A stretch of 64,000 nucleotides of DNA from Sphingomonas sp. MA1305 (GTDB taxonomy: Bacteria; Pseudomonadota; Alphaproteobacteria; Sphingomonadales; Sphingomonadaceae), in NCBI RefSeq assembly GCF_016107325.1, contig NZ_RCVT01000001.1, positions 310,001 to 374,000 of the forward strand, in the 5' to 3' direction. This document shows, piece after piece, positions 8,110-17,178 of the stretch (positions are counted from its first letter, which is position 1; every line of letters begins with the position of its first letter). Below the pieces are notes generated by a model that was not told the origin of the DNA, searched no databases, and saw nothing but the letters and a program-made list of their open reading frames with translations. The position numbers and the translations under genes were made by a program.

Positions 8110-9030
8110 TCAGTCCTGGTACCTGGCCCCGACGTGCGCCTCGCCCCGTTCGGCGGCGAGCGTGACCTGGCGGTGGCGTTCCGCCGCGCGTGCCTTCGCC
8201 TCGGTGTCCCGGCTAGCGTGGCAATGGGGACAACTGACGCCCTCCTCGTAGAGCGGCGAGGCGCGATCCGCCGGGCTGACCGGCATGCGGCAGCCGCGGC
8301 ACAGGCTGTGGCTGCCCGGCGCTAGGCCGTGGCCAACCGCGACACGCTCGTCGAAGACGAAACATTCGCCCTGCCAGCGGCTGTCCTGCGCCGAAGTCTC
8401 CTCCAGATATTTGAGGATGCCGCCCTTCAGGTGGAAGACGTCCTCCACCCCTTCGGCTTTCAGGAAAGCGGTCGCCTTTTCGCAGCGGATGCCGCCGGTG
8501 CAGAACATCGCGACGCGCGCCTTGCCGGCGAGCAACTCGTCGCGATGGGTGCGGAACCATTCGGGGAAATCGCGGAAGGACGCGGTATGCGGATCGACCG
8601 CCCCGGCGAACGTCCCCACCGCGACCTCGTAATCGTTGCGCGTGTCGATCAGCAGCGTCGCCGGATCGGCGATCAGCGCGTTCCATTCCGCCGGAGCGAC
8701 ATAGGTGCCGGTGTCGGTCGGGTCGATGTCCGGCTGGCCCATGGTGACGATCTCGTTCTTCAGCCGGACCTTGGTGCGGTGGAAGGGCAGGGTCGCGGCG
8801 GCGGAGAATTTGACGTCGAGATCGGCGCAGCCGGGCAGGGCGCGGATGTGGGCGAGGACGGTGTCGACGCCGCTCTGCGGGCCGGCGATGGTGCCGTTGA
8901 TGCCCTCGCGGGCGAGGAGCAGGGTGCCGCGCACGCCGTGCGCCTCGCACACAGCGAGCAGCGGCGCGCGGAGGGTGGCGGGGTCTTCGAAACGGGTGAA
9001 GTGGTAGAGGGCGGCGACGGTGACGGACAT
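8110..9030 (-). CDS. trhO: tRNA uridine-34 5-hydroxylase, rhodanese family (TrhO/YceA)
   Basis: TrhO uses molecular oxygen to hydroxylate uridine 34 of tRNAs, forming 5-hydroxyuridine in the wobble position. The 306-residue protein shows the N-terminal ferredoxin-like domain ([28 protein letters not shown]), the rhodanese domain ([16 protein letters not shown]) and the catalytic loop [14 protein letters not shown] with its active cysteine. A cysteine-rich tail ([17 protein letters not shown]) resembles a zinc knuckle. A longer frame reaches 9111, but ATG 9030 gives the conserved family start. Upstream lies a nested inverted repeat shared with the divergent rnr gene. Confidence 0.92.
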   Translation of the reverse strand: MSVTVAALYHFTRFEDPATLRAPLLAVCEAHGVRGTLLLAREGINGTIAGPQSGVDTVLAHIRALPGCADLDVKFSAAATLPFHRTKVRLKNEIVTMGQPDIDPTDTGTYVAPAEWNALIADPATLLIDTRNDYEVAVGTFAGAVDPHTASFRDFPEWFRTHRDELLAGKARVAMFCTGGIRCEKATAFLKAEGVEDVFHLKGGILKYLEETSAQDSRWQGECFVFDERVAVGHGLAPGSHSLCRGCRMPVSPADRASPLYEEGVSCPHCHASRDTEAKARAAERHRQVTLAAERGEAHVGARYQD

Positions 9031-9060
9031 CGGCGGGGCTTTACGGGATTCGCACGGAGA

Positions 9061-9282
9061 CGCGAAGACGCGAAGTTTCTGGTTCGCGCGGAGGCGCGGA
9101 GGGGCATGCACCTGGTCGGATCATGCGCTTTTACCGTCATGCCGGACTTGTTCCGGCATCCACCGCGCCACACACCGATCCGGTCCACGCTTGCGGAACG
9201 GTAGATGCCGGAACAAGTCCGGCATGACGGGGGTGTCGTCACCTCCGCGAGCAAACCTTATTCGCGGCTTCGCGTCTTCGCG
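9061..9282. repeat. Nested inverted repeats between trhO and rnr
   Basis: Two perfect inverted repeats are nested. The outer arms are CGCGAAGACGCGAAG (9061-9075) and its complement at 9268-9282. The inner arms are 26 bp at 9135-9160 and 9204-9229, built on CATGCCGGACTTGTTCCGG, around a 43-base loop. The whole 220 bp can fold as one cruciform-like unit. The inner part resembles dispersed CCGGCATGACG repeats of sphingomonads. It occupies the entire divergent promoter region of trhO and rnr. Confidence 0.8.
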
Positions 9283-9328
9283 CGAACAAACCCATGACGA
9301 ACCGTGCCCGCCACCCTATCTCCGTTCC

Positions 9329-11563
9329 GTGGCGAAGAAACCCAGACCCGGCCTGCCGACGCGGCAGCAGATCCTCGACTTCATCGAACAGTCGGACGTT
9401 CCCGCAGGCAAGCGCGAGATCGCGCGCGCCTTCGGTCTCAGCGCGCAGGATAAGATCGCGCTGAAGGCGCTGCTCAAGGACATGGGCGACGAGGGGCTGA
9501 TCGATTCCGCCCCTGGTCGCGCCTTCCACAAGATGGGCGGGGTGCCGAAGGTGACGGTGCTGCGCATCGCCGACGTCGACGATGGCGGCAACGTCTGGGC
9601 GGTGCCGGAACGCTGGGAAGCGGACGGCCCGCCGCCGCGGCTGCGGGTGCGCGAGCGCAAGCGTGGCTCGCTCGGCGTCGGCGAACGTATTCTCGCGCGC
9701 ACCGAGGAGGCCGGTAACGGCTGGATCGCGCATCCGATGAAGACGCTGGCGCGCGCGTCGGAGCAGATGCTGGGCGTGCTGCGCGAGGAAGCCGGCCGCT
9801 TCTGGCTGACGGCGGTCGACAAGAAGGAACGGCGCGAGGTCGCGGTGTCAGACGCGGGCGGGGCCGAGGCGGGCGATCTGGTGCTGGCGGAAAAGGCGGG
9901 ACGGCCGCCGCGGATCACCGCCAAGGTGGTGCAGCGGCTGGGCGATCCGTTCGCGCCGAAGAGCTTTTCGCTGATTGCGATCCACAAGCACGACATTCCC
10001 GATACCTTCATGGCGGAGACGCTGGACGAGGCGGCGCGGGTCGCGACGCTGCCGCTCGGCGACGACCGCGAGGACCTGCGCCATCTGCCCATCGTCGCGA
10101 TCGATCCGGCGGATGCGCGCGACCATGACGATGCGGTCTGGGCGACGCCCGACGACGATCCGGCGAACGAGGGCGGCTGGCAGGCGGTGGTCGCGATCGC
10201 CGACGTCAGTTTCTACGTCCGGCCCGGTTCGGCGCTCGACCGCGATGCGCGGCGACGGGGCAATTCGGTCTATTTCCCCGACCGCGTCGTGCCGATGCTG
10301 CCGGAGGTGCTGTCCGCCGACGTCTGTTCGCTGAAGCAGGGCGTCGATCGCGCGGCCCTGGTCTGCCACCTGCAGGTCGGCCGCGCCGGCGCGCTGAAGA
10401 GCTGGCGGTTCAGCCGTGCGGTGGTGCGGATCGCGGCGAACATCGCCTATGAGGATGCGCAGGCGACGATCGATGCGGGCGAAGGCGCGATGATCGATGC
10501 GCTGCGCCCGCTCTGGGACTGCTGGCGCGCGCTGGCGGCGGCGCGGGACAAGCGCGAGCCGCTCGAGCTCGACCTGCCGGAGCGGCGTGTCGTGCTCGAC
10601 GAGAAGGGGCGGCTGCTCTCGGTCGCGCCGCGCGAGCGGCTCGATGCGCACCGGCTGATCGAGGATTACATGATCGCCGCCAATGTCGCCGCCGCCAAGG
10701 CGCTGGAGGCAAAGAAGGCGCCGGTGATGTACCGCGTCCATGAGCCGCCGGCACGGGAGAAACTGGTCGCGCTCAAGGACTATCTGGAGACGTTCGGCGT
10801 ACCGTTCGCGCTGGGCCAGGTGATCCGCCCGGCGACGTTCAACCATATCCTCGACCGGGTCGGCGAGGCGGATTTCCGCCCGCAGGTGATGGAGCAGGTG
10901 CTGCGCACGCAGACCCAGGCCTATTATGCGCCGGCCAATCAGGGGCATTTCGGGCTGGCGCTCGGTTCCTACGCGCATTTCACCTCGCCGATCCGGCGCT
11001 ACGCGGACCTGCTGGTGCATCGATCGCTGGTCGGTGCCTATGGCCTGGGGCCGGGGGCGCTGACGCCGGAGGATGCGGCGGGCATGGAGCGGATCGGCGA
11101 AACGATCAGCGGGCTGGAGCGCCGGGCGATGGAGGCGGAGCGCGAGACGCTCGACCGCTATGTCGCCGCCTTCCTCGCCGAGCGGGTCGGGCAGGTGATG
11201 GAGACGCGGATCACCGGGGTCGCCAATTTCGGCTTCTTCGCGACGGTCGAGGGGATCGGCGGCGACGGCCTCGTCCCGGTGCGCGACCTCGGCGGCGAAT
11301 ATTTCCGCTTCGACGAGGCGGCGCGGCAATTGGTCGGCGAGGATAGCGGCGACGTCTATGCGCTCGGCCAACGGCTGGAGCTGAAGCTGGCGGAGGCGAA
11401 CCCGGTGTCCGGCGCGCTGCGCTTCGAACTGCCGGGTGGCAAGGGCGCGTTGCCGGTGCGGCGTGGGCCCGGTCGTGGCGGCGGCGGGCCGGTGCGCAAG
11501 GACCGGGTGCTCGGCAAGCGCGGCCGGCCGGGCAACATCCGTCATCAAGGCCGGCGACGGTGA
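9329..11563 (+). CDS. rnr: Ribonuclease R, 3'-5' exoribonuclease
   Basis: RNase R degrades structured RNA from the 3' end. The 744-residue protein has an N-terminal winged-helix region (REIARAFGLSAQDKIALKALL), cold-shock-like domains, the RNB catalytic domain with the acidic centre AIDPADARDHDDAVW, and a C-terminal S1 domain (TRITGVANFGFFATVEG) followed by a Gly/Arg/Lys tail. I chose GTG 9329 (MAKKPRPGLP), because the frame upstream of it is repeat DNA with no family similarity. Its stop overlaps the GTG of the next small gene. Length is close to E. coli RNase R (813). Confidence 0.93.
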   Translation: MAKKPRPGLPTRQQILDFIEQSDVPAGKREIARAFGLSAQDKIALKALLKDMGDEGLIDSAPGRAFHKMGGVPKVTVLRIADVDDGGNVWAVPERWEADGPPPRLRVRERKRGSLGVGERILARTEEAGNGWIAHPMKTLARASEQMLGVLREEAGRFWLTAVDKKERREVAVSDAGGAEAGDLVLAEKAGRPPRITAKVVQRLGDPFAPKSFSLIAIHKHDIPDTFMAETLDEAARVATLPLGDDREDLRHLPIVAIDPADARDHDDAVWATPDDDPANEGGWQAVVAIADVSFYVRPGSALDRDARRRGNSVYFPDRVVPMLPEVLSADVCSLKQGVDRAALVCHLQVGRAGALKSWRFSRAVVRIAANIAYEDAQATIDAGEGAMIDALRPLWDCWRALAAARDKREPLELDLPERRVVLDEKGRLLSVAPRERLDAHRLIEDYMIAANVAAAKALEAKKAPVMYRVHEPPAREKLVALKDYLETFGVPFALGQVIRPATFNHILDRVGEADFRPQVMEQVLRTQTQAYYAPANQGHFGLALGSYAHFTSPIRRYADLLVHRSLVGAYGLGPGALTPEDAAGMERIGETISGLERRAMEAERETLDRYVAAFLAERVGQVMETRITGVANFGFFATVEGIGGDGLVPVRDLGGEYFRFDEAARQLVGEDSGDVYALGQRLELKLAEANPVSGALRFELPGGKGALPVRRGPGRGGGGPVRKDRVLGKRGRPGNIRHQGRRR

Positions 11564-11889
11564 GCTCGCTGCGTATCGTGCCGCCGCCGGCGCCGGCGGT
11601 GCGGACGCGCTACCTCGTCCACGGGTCGATCGCGCCGCGCTTCGTCGAGGCAGGGGCGCTGAGCATGGCGGAGGCGATCCCGTTCGTGCCGGCCGATCCG
11701 CGCGAGGCGCGGGCGCTCGCGGCAATGGTCGCGGACGGGTCGATCCGCACGCTGGGCGGCGGGCGGTTCTGGTTCGACATGCAAGCCTATGAGGCGGCAC
11801 GCGAGGCGCGGCGCCGGCGGCGGTTGCCGGTGATGCTGCTGGTGGCGCTGCTGATCGCTGGCGTAATGCTGTTCTTCTATCACGGCTGA
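11560..11889 (+). CDS. Small C-tail-anchored membrane protein in operon with rnr
   Basis: A 109-residue protein starting at GTG 11560 in a GTGA overlap with rnr, so it is translationally coupled. The first 85 residues are soluble and mixed alpha/beta (TRYLVHGSIAPRF, SIRTLGGGRFWFDMQAYEAAREA). A strongly basic stretch RRRRR then precedes a single C-terminal helix LPVMLLVALLIAGVMLFFY, which would place the body in the cytoplasm and anchor it at the membrane. I do not recognise a family. Its tight linkage to RNase R suggests a role in localising or modulating RNA decay, but this is inference. Confidence 0.7.
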   Translation: MSSLRIVPPPAPAVRTRYLVHGSIAPRFVEAGALSMAEAIPFVPADPREARALAAMVADGSIRTLGGGRFWFDMQAYEAAREARRRRRLPVMLLVALLIAGVMLFFYHG

Positions 11890-11894
11890 GCGCG

Positions 11895-13043
11895 TCAGCC
11901 GGCGGTGAAGCGCAGCCCCGCCTTGTCCTGCAACCGGTCGCGCAGCGTCGTGCCGAGCAGCGCGCCCGGCGTCCAGATGCCGCCGTCGCCCTCGGTCTCG
12001 ACCAGGCAGCGCGCGGTTTCTGCGATCATCTTGCTGGTCGAGCCATAGCCCGGATCGCGATCGCCGGTGACCACCGCGTCGAAGCGGGCGCCGTCGGGCA
12101 TCAGGCCGACGAACAGCAGGTCGTAATGGCCGCTGTCGCGCTCCTCCTTGCTGGGCCCTTCGCCGGGCTTGGGGCCCTTGTCGTTGCCGAGCGGATTGAG
12201 CTTGGCGATCGCCTCCGCCGCGGCCTTGCCCATCTCGCCGAGTCCGGCGACCATCATCTCGTCATAGACGAAGTCGGTGCCATAGGGATGGCCGCGCAGG
12301 AAGTTGGTGCGGTGGACATTCTTGGTGTTGATCGCCGCCATGATGAACGGCGCGACCCAGGTGTTGAGCGTCGGGTCGAACTCCGGGAGCAGGCCGACCG
12401 GCTGGTGCGGGCCGCTGAAGCCGGGGGTCAGCGAGAAGGGATTGGTGAGCAGGCCGACGATCGACGGATCGCGCGCCGCGGCGGCGAGCGTCGCGCGGAA
12501 GCTCGCCGCGGTGCCGCCGGAGAAGCTGCCCTTCATCGTCCGCACGCGGCCCTTCACGCGCGGCGCGGGTCGGCCGTATTTGGCGCGGGCGCAGTCCTGC
12601 AGCGTCAGTACACCGAGATCGAAGGGGATCGAATCGAAGCCGCAGGAGAAGACGATGCGCGCGCCGGTGCGCTGCGCCTCAGCGTGATGGGCGTCGATCA
12701 TGTGGCGCATCCATGCGGGCTCGCCGCACAGGTCGACATAGCCGGTGCCGGTGGCGGCGCAGGCGGCGACGAGGTCGCTGCCGTAAAGCTGGTAGGGGCC
12801 GACGGTGGTCAGCACCACCTGCGTCCGTTCGGCGAGCGAGCGGAGCGCGGCGGGATCGTCGGAGTCGGCGACGAGCAGCGGCAGGTCGGCGGGCGCGCCG
12901 ATCGCGTCGCGCACTTCCTGCAGCTTGGTCAGGTTGCGGCCCGCCATCGCCCATCGTGCTACCCCTTCGGCGACCAGATATTCGGCAACGAGCCGGCCGG
13001 TGAAGCCGGTGGCGCCGTACACGATGATGTCGAAGTCGCGCAT
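11895..13043 (-). CDS. Saccharopine dehydrogenase-like NAD(P)-binding oxidoreductase
   Basis: A 382-residue protein with a Rossmann fold at the N-terminus (DIIVYGATGFTGRLVAEYL) followed by the conserved segments WAMAGRNLTKL, VLTTVGPYQLYGSDLVAACA, YVDLCGEPAWM and ARIVFSCGFDSIPFDLG. This is the arrangement of the saccharopine dehydrogenase/trans-acting enoyl reductase family. Members act on lysine pathway intermediates or lipids, and here the substrate is unknown. It converges with the small membrane protein at 11889, only five bases away. Upstream (to 13248) lies a palindromic repeat. The family call is firm; specific function is open. Confidence 0.8.
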   Translation of the reverse strand: MRDFDIIVYGATGFTGRLVAEYLVAEGVARWAMAGRNLTKLQEVRDAIGAPADLPLLVADSDDPAALRSLAERTQVVLTTVGPYQLYGSDLVAACAATGTGYVDLCGEPAWMRHMIDAHHAEAQRTGARIVFSCGFDSIPFDLGVLTLQDCARAKYGRPAPRVKGRVRTMKGSFSGGTAASFRATLAAAARDPSIVGLLTNPFSLTPGFSGPHQPVGLLPEFDPTLNTWVAPFIMAAINTKNVHRTNFLRGHPYGTDFVYDEMMVAGLGEMGKAAAEAIAKLNPLGNDKGPKPGEGPSKEERDSGHYDLLFVGLMPDGARFDAVVTGDRDPGYGSTSKMIAETARCLVETEGDGGIWTPGALLGTTLRDRLQDKAGLRFTAG

Positions 13044-13134
13044 GGAAAGATCCTGCCTTTTGACCCGATGATGGGCGTCTATGGGCAGGGGATCAAGCAG
13101 GCTTGCCGGTCGTGCGCCGTCTCAAACCTCGCTT

Positions 13135-13236
13135 GTCATCCCGGCGAAAGCCGGGGCCCATGGATACGGCGCGGCAGGCGATAGCGCGCAAGATCGGCGT
13201 CCAGCACCCACGGGTTCCGGCTTTCGCCGGAATGAC
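13135..13236. repeat. Dispersed inverted repeat, GTCATCCCGGCGAAAGCCGG type
   Basis: Arms of 20 bp at 13135-13154 and 13217-13236 (GTCATCCCGGCGAAAGCCGG and its complement with one mismatch) enclose 62 bases. Each arm itself contains a CCGGC-GAAA-GCCGG mini-hairpin. This is a third repeat family, different from the CCCCTCCCC and CCGGACTTGTTCCGG types. It lies between the oxidoreductase gene and the ABC transporter, both on the minus strand. Confidence 0.75.
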
Positions 13237-13248
13237 GAATTGAACATG

Positions 13249-15018
13249 CTATGCCGCTTCGTGGAACTGCAGGCTCGCCAGCCGCGCGTAGAGGCCGCCG
13301 CGGCCGATCAGGGCGCCGTGCGGGCCTTCCTCGACGATGCGGCCCTGATCCATCACGACGATGCGCTGCGCCGCGCGGACGGTGGCGAGCCGGTGGGCGA
13401 TGACGAGGGTGGTGCGGTTTTCCATCAGCCGCTCCAGCGCCTGCTGGACGAGCCGCTCACTCTCCGCGTCAAGGGCGCTGGTCGCCTCGTCCAAGAGCAG
13501 GATCGGCGCGTCGCGCAGCAGCGCGCGGGCGATGGTGATCCGCTGACGCTGGCCACCCGACAGTCGGGCGCCGCCTTCACCGAGGAAGGTGTCGAGCCCC
13601 TCCGGCAGCGCGCGCAGGAAGTCGGCGGCATTGGCCGCCTCCGCGGCGGCCCAAAGCAGATCGTCGTCCGCCTGCCAGTCGCCGTAGCGCAGATTGTCGC
13701 GCGCCGTTGCGCCGAAGATCACGGTCTCCTGCGGCACCATCGCGATCTGGGCGCGGATCGCGGCGGGATCGGCCTCGGTCAGGTCGACGCCGTCGAGCAG
13801 GATGCGGCCCGCCGCCGGATCGTAGAAACGCTCGGCGAGCTGGAACAGGGTCGACTTGCCCGCACCCGACGGGCCGACCACCGCCACCGTTTCGCCGGGT
13901 CGGATGGCGAGGCTGAGGCCGTCGAGCGCCGCGACCTCGGGCCGGGTAGGATAGCGGAAGTGCACGTCGTCGAAGGTCAGCGCGCCGCGTACCGGCACGG
14001 GCAGCGGGATCGGCGCGGCGGGGCGGGCGATCTCCGGCCGTTCGTGGAGCAGTTCGGCGATACGACTCGCCGCTCCTGCGCCGCGCAGCAGGTCGCCATA
14101 GACTTCGGTCAGCGCGCCGAATGCCCCGGCGACGATGCCGCCGGTCAGCACGAAGGCGAACAGGCCGCCGCCGGACAGACGCCCGGCGGTGACGTCGGCG
14201 ACGCCTTCCCAGACGACCAGGGTGATCGAGCCGAAGATCAGTGCGATCATGATCGCGGTCATAATCGCACGCAGGCCGATGCGGCGCTTGGCGGCGGCGA
14301 AGGTGGCGTCGACCGCGCCGCCGAAGCGATTCGCCTCGCGATCCTCCTGGCCGAAGGCCTGGACGATCTTCATCGCGCCCAGTGTCTCGGTGATCATCGC
14401 GCCGACATCCGCGACGCGATCCTGCGACGTGCGCGAATGGGCACGGATGCGGCGGCCGAAGATGGTGACCGGCAGGATGATCAACGGGATGCCGAGCAGC
14501 AGCATGCCGGCGAGCTTCGGCGACAGCCAGAACAGATAGACCGTGCCGCCGATCGCGGTGAAGGTGTTGCGCAGCGCGATCGACACGGTGCTGCCGACCA
14601 CGGTTTCAATCAGCGTCGTATCGGAGGTCAGGCGCGAGGCGATCTCCGACGGACGGTTCTCTTCGAAGAAGCGCGGGCTGAGGCCAAGCAGATGGCGTTG
14701 CACCTGCAGCCGCAGGTCGGCGACGACGCGCTCGCCGAGCCAGGAGACGAAGTAGAAGCGGACCGCCGTGGCAAGCGCGAGCACGCCGACGATCATCAGC
14801 AGATAATGGAAGGATGCCGCGACGGAGCCGTGCGCGTCCGGGCCGAAGCCGCGATCGATCACCCGCTTGAAGCCGGCGGGGATTGCGACCGTCGCGGCAG
14901 AGGTGGTGGCAAGCGCGGCAAGGGCGAAGGCGAGCTCGCGCGGGTAGCGCAGCACGCGGTCCCATACGAGGCGGAGGTCGCCGAGACGGCGGCCCGGAGG
15001 GGGCGGGGATGCGGCCAT
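13249..15018 (-). CDS. ABC transporter, fused permease and ATPase (MsbA-like exporter)
   Basis: This half-transporter has an N-terminal six-helix membrane domain (from LAFALAALATTSAATVAIP to about residue 315) and a C-terminal nucleotide-binding domain. The ATPase shows Walker A GPSGAGKST (Lys at about residue 388), Q-loop MVPQETVIFG, signature LSGGQRQR and Walker B ILLLDEATSALD, all intact. At 589 residues it fits homodimeric exporters of the MsbA/lipid or multidrug group. An in-frame ATG 39 bases further upstream exists. I prefer ATG 15018 (MAASPPPPGRRLGDL), though neither has a strong ribosome site. Substrate cannot be read from sequence. Confidence 0.88.
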   Translation of the reverse strand: MAASPPPPGRRLGDLRLVWDRVLRYPRELAFALAALATTSAATVAIPAGFKRVIDRGFGPDAHGSVAASFHYLLMIVGVLALATAVRFYFVSWLGERVVADLRLQVQRHLLGLSPRFFEENRPSEIASRLTSDTTLIETVVGSTVSIALRNTFTAIGGTVYLFWLSPKLAGMLLLGIPLIILPVTIFGRRIRAHSRTSQDRVADVGAMITETLGAMKIVQAFGQEDREANRFGGAVDATFAAAKRRIGLRAIMTAIMIALIFGSITLVVWEGVADVTAGRLSGGGLFAFVLTGGIVAGAFGALTEVYGDLLRGAGAASRIAELLHERPEIARPAAPIPLPVPVRGALTFDDVHFRYPTRPEVAALDGLSLAIRPGETVAVVGPSGAGKSTLFQLAERFYDPAAGRILLDGVDLTEADPAAIRAQIAMVPQETVIFGATARDNLRYGDWQADDDLLWAAAEAANAADFLRALPEGLDTFLGEGGARLSGGQRQRITIARALLRDAPILLLDEATSALDAESERLVQQALERLMENRTTLVIAHRLATVRAAQRIVVMDQGRIVEEGPHGALIGRGGLYARLASLQFHEAA

Positions 15019-15175
15019 GATCGTCAGGCGCCTAGCAGTGCGTATCGGTCCGCTCAACGTCGCTGCCCCGCTGATCGACGCGGCTGCTCACCGTAAGCGC
15101 AACGTTTCGTCGCAATCCGCCGTTTAGGTCAAAGTGTTTACGGACACGGCAACCGACATGGGATAGAAGCGCGCC

Positions 15176-16411
15176 ATGCTGTACGATGCCTATGAATTCC
15201 AGCGTTCGATGCTCGCCGGTGCCAGTGCCATGGCTACCTTCAGTGCCGGACTGCTTCAGAACCCTGCCAATCCCTGGGCTTATCTTGGCGGCGGATCGGT
15301 GGTGGCGAGCGCGCTGGAGGTCTTCGCCCATGCCGCCGCCCCGCGGGGGAAGCCGGCGTTCGGCCTGACCCACACGGTGATCGAGGGTGTCGAGGTGCCG
15401 ATCCACGAAGAGATCGTGCTGCAAAAGCCGTTCGGCCAGCTCAAGCGCTTCCGCCGCGAGGGCGTGGAGGGCGGGCCGCGGCTGCTGATCGTCGCGCCGA
15501 TGTCGGGCCATTTCGCCACGTTGCTGCGCGGCACGGTCGAGCGGATGCTGCCGGTCGCCGACGTCTACATCACCGACTGGCGCGACGCGAAGCTGGTTCC
15601 CCTGTGGGAGGGGCGCTTCGATCTCGACGATTACATCGATTATCTGATCGCCTTCCTCGAGGCGATCGGTCCGGACGCCGGCGGCCGGGGGGCCAACATG
15701 CTGGCCGTCTGCCAGCCGTCGGTGCCCTGCTATGCCGCGACCGCCCTGATGTGCGCCGACGGCAATCCGTGCCGGCCGCGGACGCTGACGATGATGGGTG
15801 GCCCGATCGACACGCGCGAGGCGCCGACCGCGGTCAACACGCTGGCCACGGAGCGGCCGCACGCCTGGTTCGAGCAGAATGCGATCGCGACCGTGCCGAT
15901 GACCTATCCGGGCGCAGGCCGAAAGGTCTATCCCGGCTTCCTCCAGCTCGCCGGCTTCATGTCGATGAACCTCGGCAACCACATGATGAGCCATTGGGAG
16001 ATGTTCAAACATCTCGTCCAGGGCGACGGCGAGGGTGCGGCGTCAACCAAGGCCTTCTACGAAGAATATCGGTCGGTCTGCGACATGACCGCCGAATTCT
16101 ATCTGCAGACGGTCGACCTCGTCTTCCAGACCCATGCCCTGCCGCGCGGCGAGATGACGCATCGCGGCCGCCGGGTCGATCCCGGCGCGATCACCGACGT
16201 CGGCCTGTTGGCGATCGAGGGCGAGCGGGACGATATCTCCGGGCTCGGCCAGACCAAGGCGGCGCTGACGCTGGCGACTGCGCTGGCGGAGGACAAGAAG
16301 CGCTATCTGATGGTCGAGGGCGCCGGCCATTACGGCATCTTCAACGGGTCTAAGTGGCGCAACCGCGTCGCGCCCGTCGTCGAGGAATGGATGGCCGCCA
16401 ACGCCGGATAA
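15176..16411 (+). CDS. phaZ: Intracellular polyhydroxyalkanoate depolymerase
   Basis: PhaZ mobilises stored polyhydroxybutyrate granules in the cytoplasm. The 411-residue protein starts MLYDAYEFQRSML and shows the family's alpha/beta-hydrolase core. The nucleophile is a cysteine at about residue 179 in AVCQPSVPCYAA, where lipases have serine, as known for intracellular PHB depolymerases of the Ralstonia PhaZ1 type. The other parts are LIVAPMSGHFATLLRGTVERML, DVYITDWRDAKLVP, and the C-terminal histidine in EGAGHYGIFNG. No signal peptide is present, consistent with intracellular action. Product 3-hydroxybutyrate would be oxidised by the BdhA encoded at 44682. Confidence 0.93.
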   Translation: MLYDAYEFQRSMLAGASAMATFSAGLLQNPANPWAYLGGGSVVASALEVFAHAAAPRGKPAFGLTHTVIEGVEVPIHEEIVLQKPFGQLKRFRREGVEGGPRLLIVAPMSGHFATLLRGTVERMLPVADVYITDWRDAKLVPLWEGRFDLDDYIDYLIAFLEAIGPDAGGRGANMLAVCQPSVPCYAATALMCADGNPCRPRTLTMMGGPIDTREAPTAVNTLATERPHAWFEQNAIATVPMTYPGAGRKVYPGFLQLAGFMSMNLGNHMMSHWEMFKHLVQGDGEGAASTKAFYEEYRSVCDMTAEFYLQTVDLVFQTHALPRGEMTHRGRRVDPGAITDVGLLAIEGERDDISGLGQTKAALTLATALAEDKKRYLMVEGAGHYGIFNGSKWRNRVAPVVEEWMAANAG

Positions 16412-16464
16412 GCGAAGGGGCGCGAGCGCCGTCGCGCCGCGCCCCTCATCGTGCCGGATCAGGC

Positions 16465-16947
16465 TCAGGCGACCGCGTCGACCACCGCGTGGCTGCTCGA
16501 CTCGTCGCCACGGATCGTGCCGCCGAACAGCATCTTGACCCGGCCCGACAGCGAGATGTCGGTTTCCCATAGTTCGGCGCTGTCGATGTCGAAGCGCAGC
16601 AGCGTCAGGTTGGGGTCTTCCTTGCCGCCCGGGAACCAGGCCTCGACCTGATTATTCCACAGCCGGTCGATCTGCGCGTGATCGTTCGCCTGCGACACGG
16701 TGCCGGCGAGGCAGGCGAAGAAGTCGTGGCCCTTGCCGACGAACTGCGCCATCGCATCGCCGCCCCTGGCGATGCGATTGTCCTTGCCGGCGAAGAAGAA
16801 CAGCGTGTTGGGCTGGCTGTCGTCGAGCTGCGCGGTCATCGGCTCGCTGTGTTCGCCGTTGGTCAGGCCGATCATCACGAATGGGCTGTCGTGCAGCTTG
16901 GACAGGAACTTGTCGGCGATCTCCTGGGGATTGTCTTGGTCGGCCAC
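16465..16947 (-). CDS. Pyridoxamine-5'-phosphate oxidase-like general stress protein
   Basis: A 160-residue flavin split-barrel protein of the general stress protein 26 group. Recognisable parts are FVMIGLTNGEHSEPMTAQL, LFFFAGKDNRIARGG, FACLAGTVSQANDHAQIDRLW and AWFPGGKEDPNLTLLRFD. The split barrel probably binds FMN, F420 or haem. Members are induced by stress, but their reaction is not established. A near-consensus EcfG promoter (GCAAC-N16-CGTT) lies 34 bases upstream of the start, which supports stress control. Divergent on the other side is the tiny membrane peptide at 17075. Confidence 0.85.
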   Translation of the reverse strand: MADQDNPQEIADKFLSKLHDSPFVMIGLTNGEHSEPMTAQLDDSQPNTLFFFAGKDNRIARGGDAMAQFVGKGHDFFACLAGTVSQANDHAQIDRLWNNQVEAWFPGGKEDPNLTLLRFDIDSAELWETDISLSGRVKMLFGGTIRGDESSSHAVVDAVA

Positions 16948-16980
16948 GGCACGTCTCCTGATGCGAGGGGTTTGCCGGAG

Positions 16981-17005
16981 AACGAGCGCGCCGGGGGTTG
17001 GTTGC
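16981..17005 (-). promoter_or_regulatory. Candidate EcfG-type promoter (GCAAC-N16-CGTT)
   Basis: Read on the minus strand, GCAAC (17005-17001) and CGTT (16984-16981) are spaced by 16 bases. There is one mismatch to the GGAAC box and a perfect -10 box. It lies 34 bases upstream of the general stress protein start at 16947, the same distance range as the other candidate stress promoters in this window. Confidence 0.4.
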
Positions 17006-17074
17006 GCGATAGGGCCGCGGCGGCCACGATCGCTGGCGGCGGCAATCCTGCCGCTTTAGCAGAAAGGACGACGC

Positions 17075-17167
17075 ATGACCGTTGCCGATCTGTGCCTGAT
17101 CCTGGGCGTGCTCTTTGCCTTCGGGACCCTGGTCCTGAAGATCATCGAAGTGGCGCGAAACAGATAA
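17075..17167 (+). CDS. 30-residue single-helix membrane peptide
   Basis: This frame encodes MTVADLCLILGVLFAFGTLV followed by LKIIEVARNR: one hydrophobic helix with a short basic tail. ATG 17075 follows a strong AGAAAGGA ribosome site at 8-base spacing. Size, helix and basic end resemble small holin-like or type I toxin peptides, and other stress-related micro-membrane proteins have the same shape. It is followed within 12 bases by two perfect hairpins with identical loops. It lies divergent from the stress protein at 16465 and convergent with the thiolase. The real-gene call rests on the ribosome site, composition and downstream terminators. Confidence 0.6.
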   Translation: MTVADLCLILGVLFAFGTLVLKIIEVARNR

Positions 17168-17178
17168 GGTGCACGGGC

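Noticed and set aside
13081..15096. Plus-strand frame of 671 codons opposite the ABC transporter
   Set aside because: It begins within repeat DNA and is antisense to a gene with intact Walker motifs.
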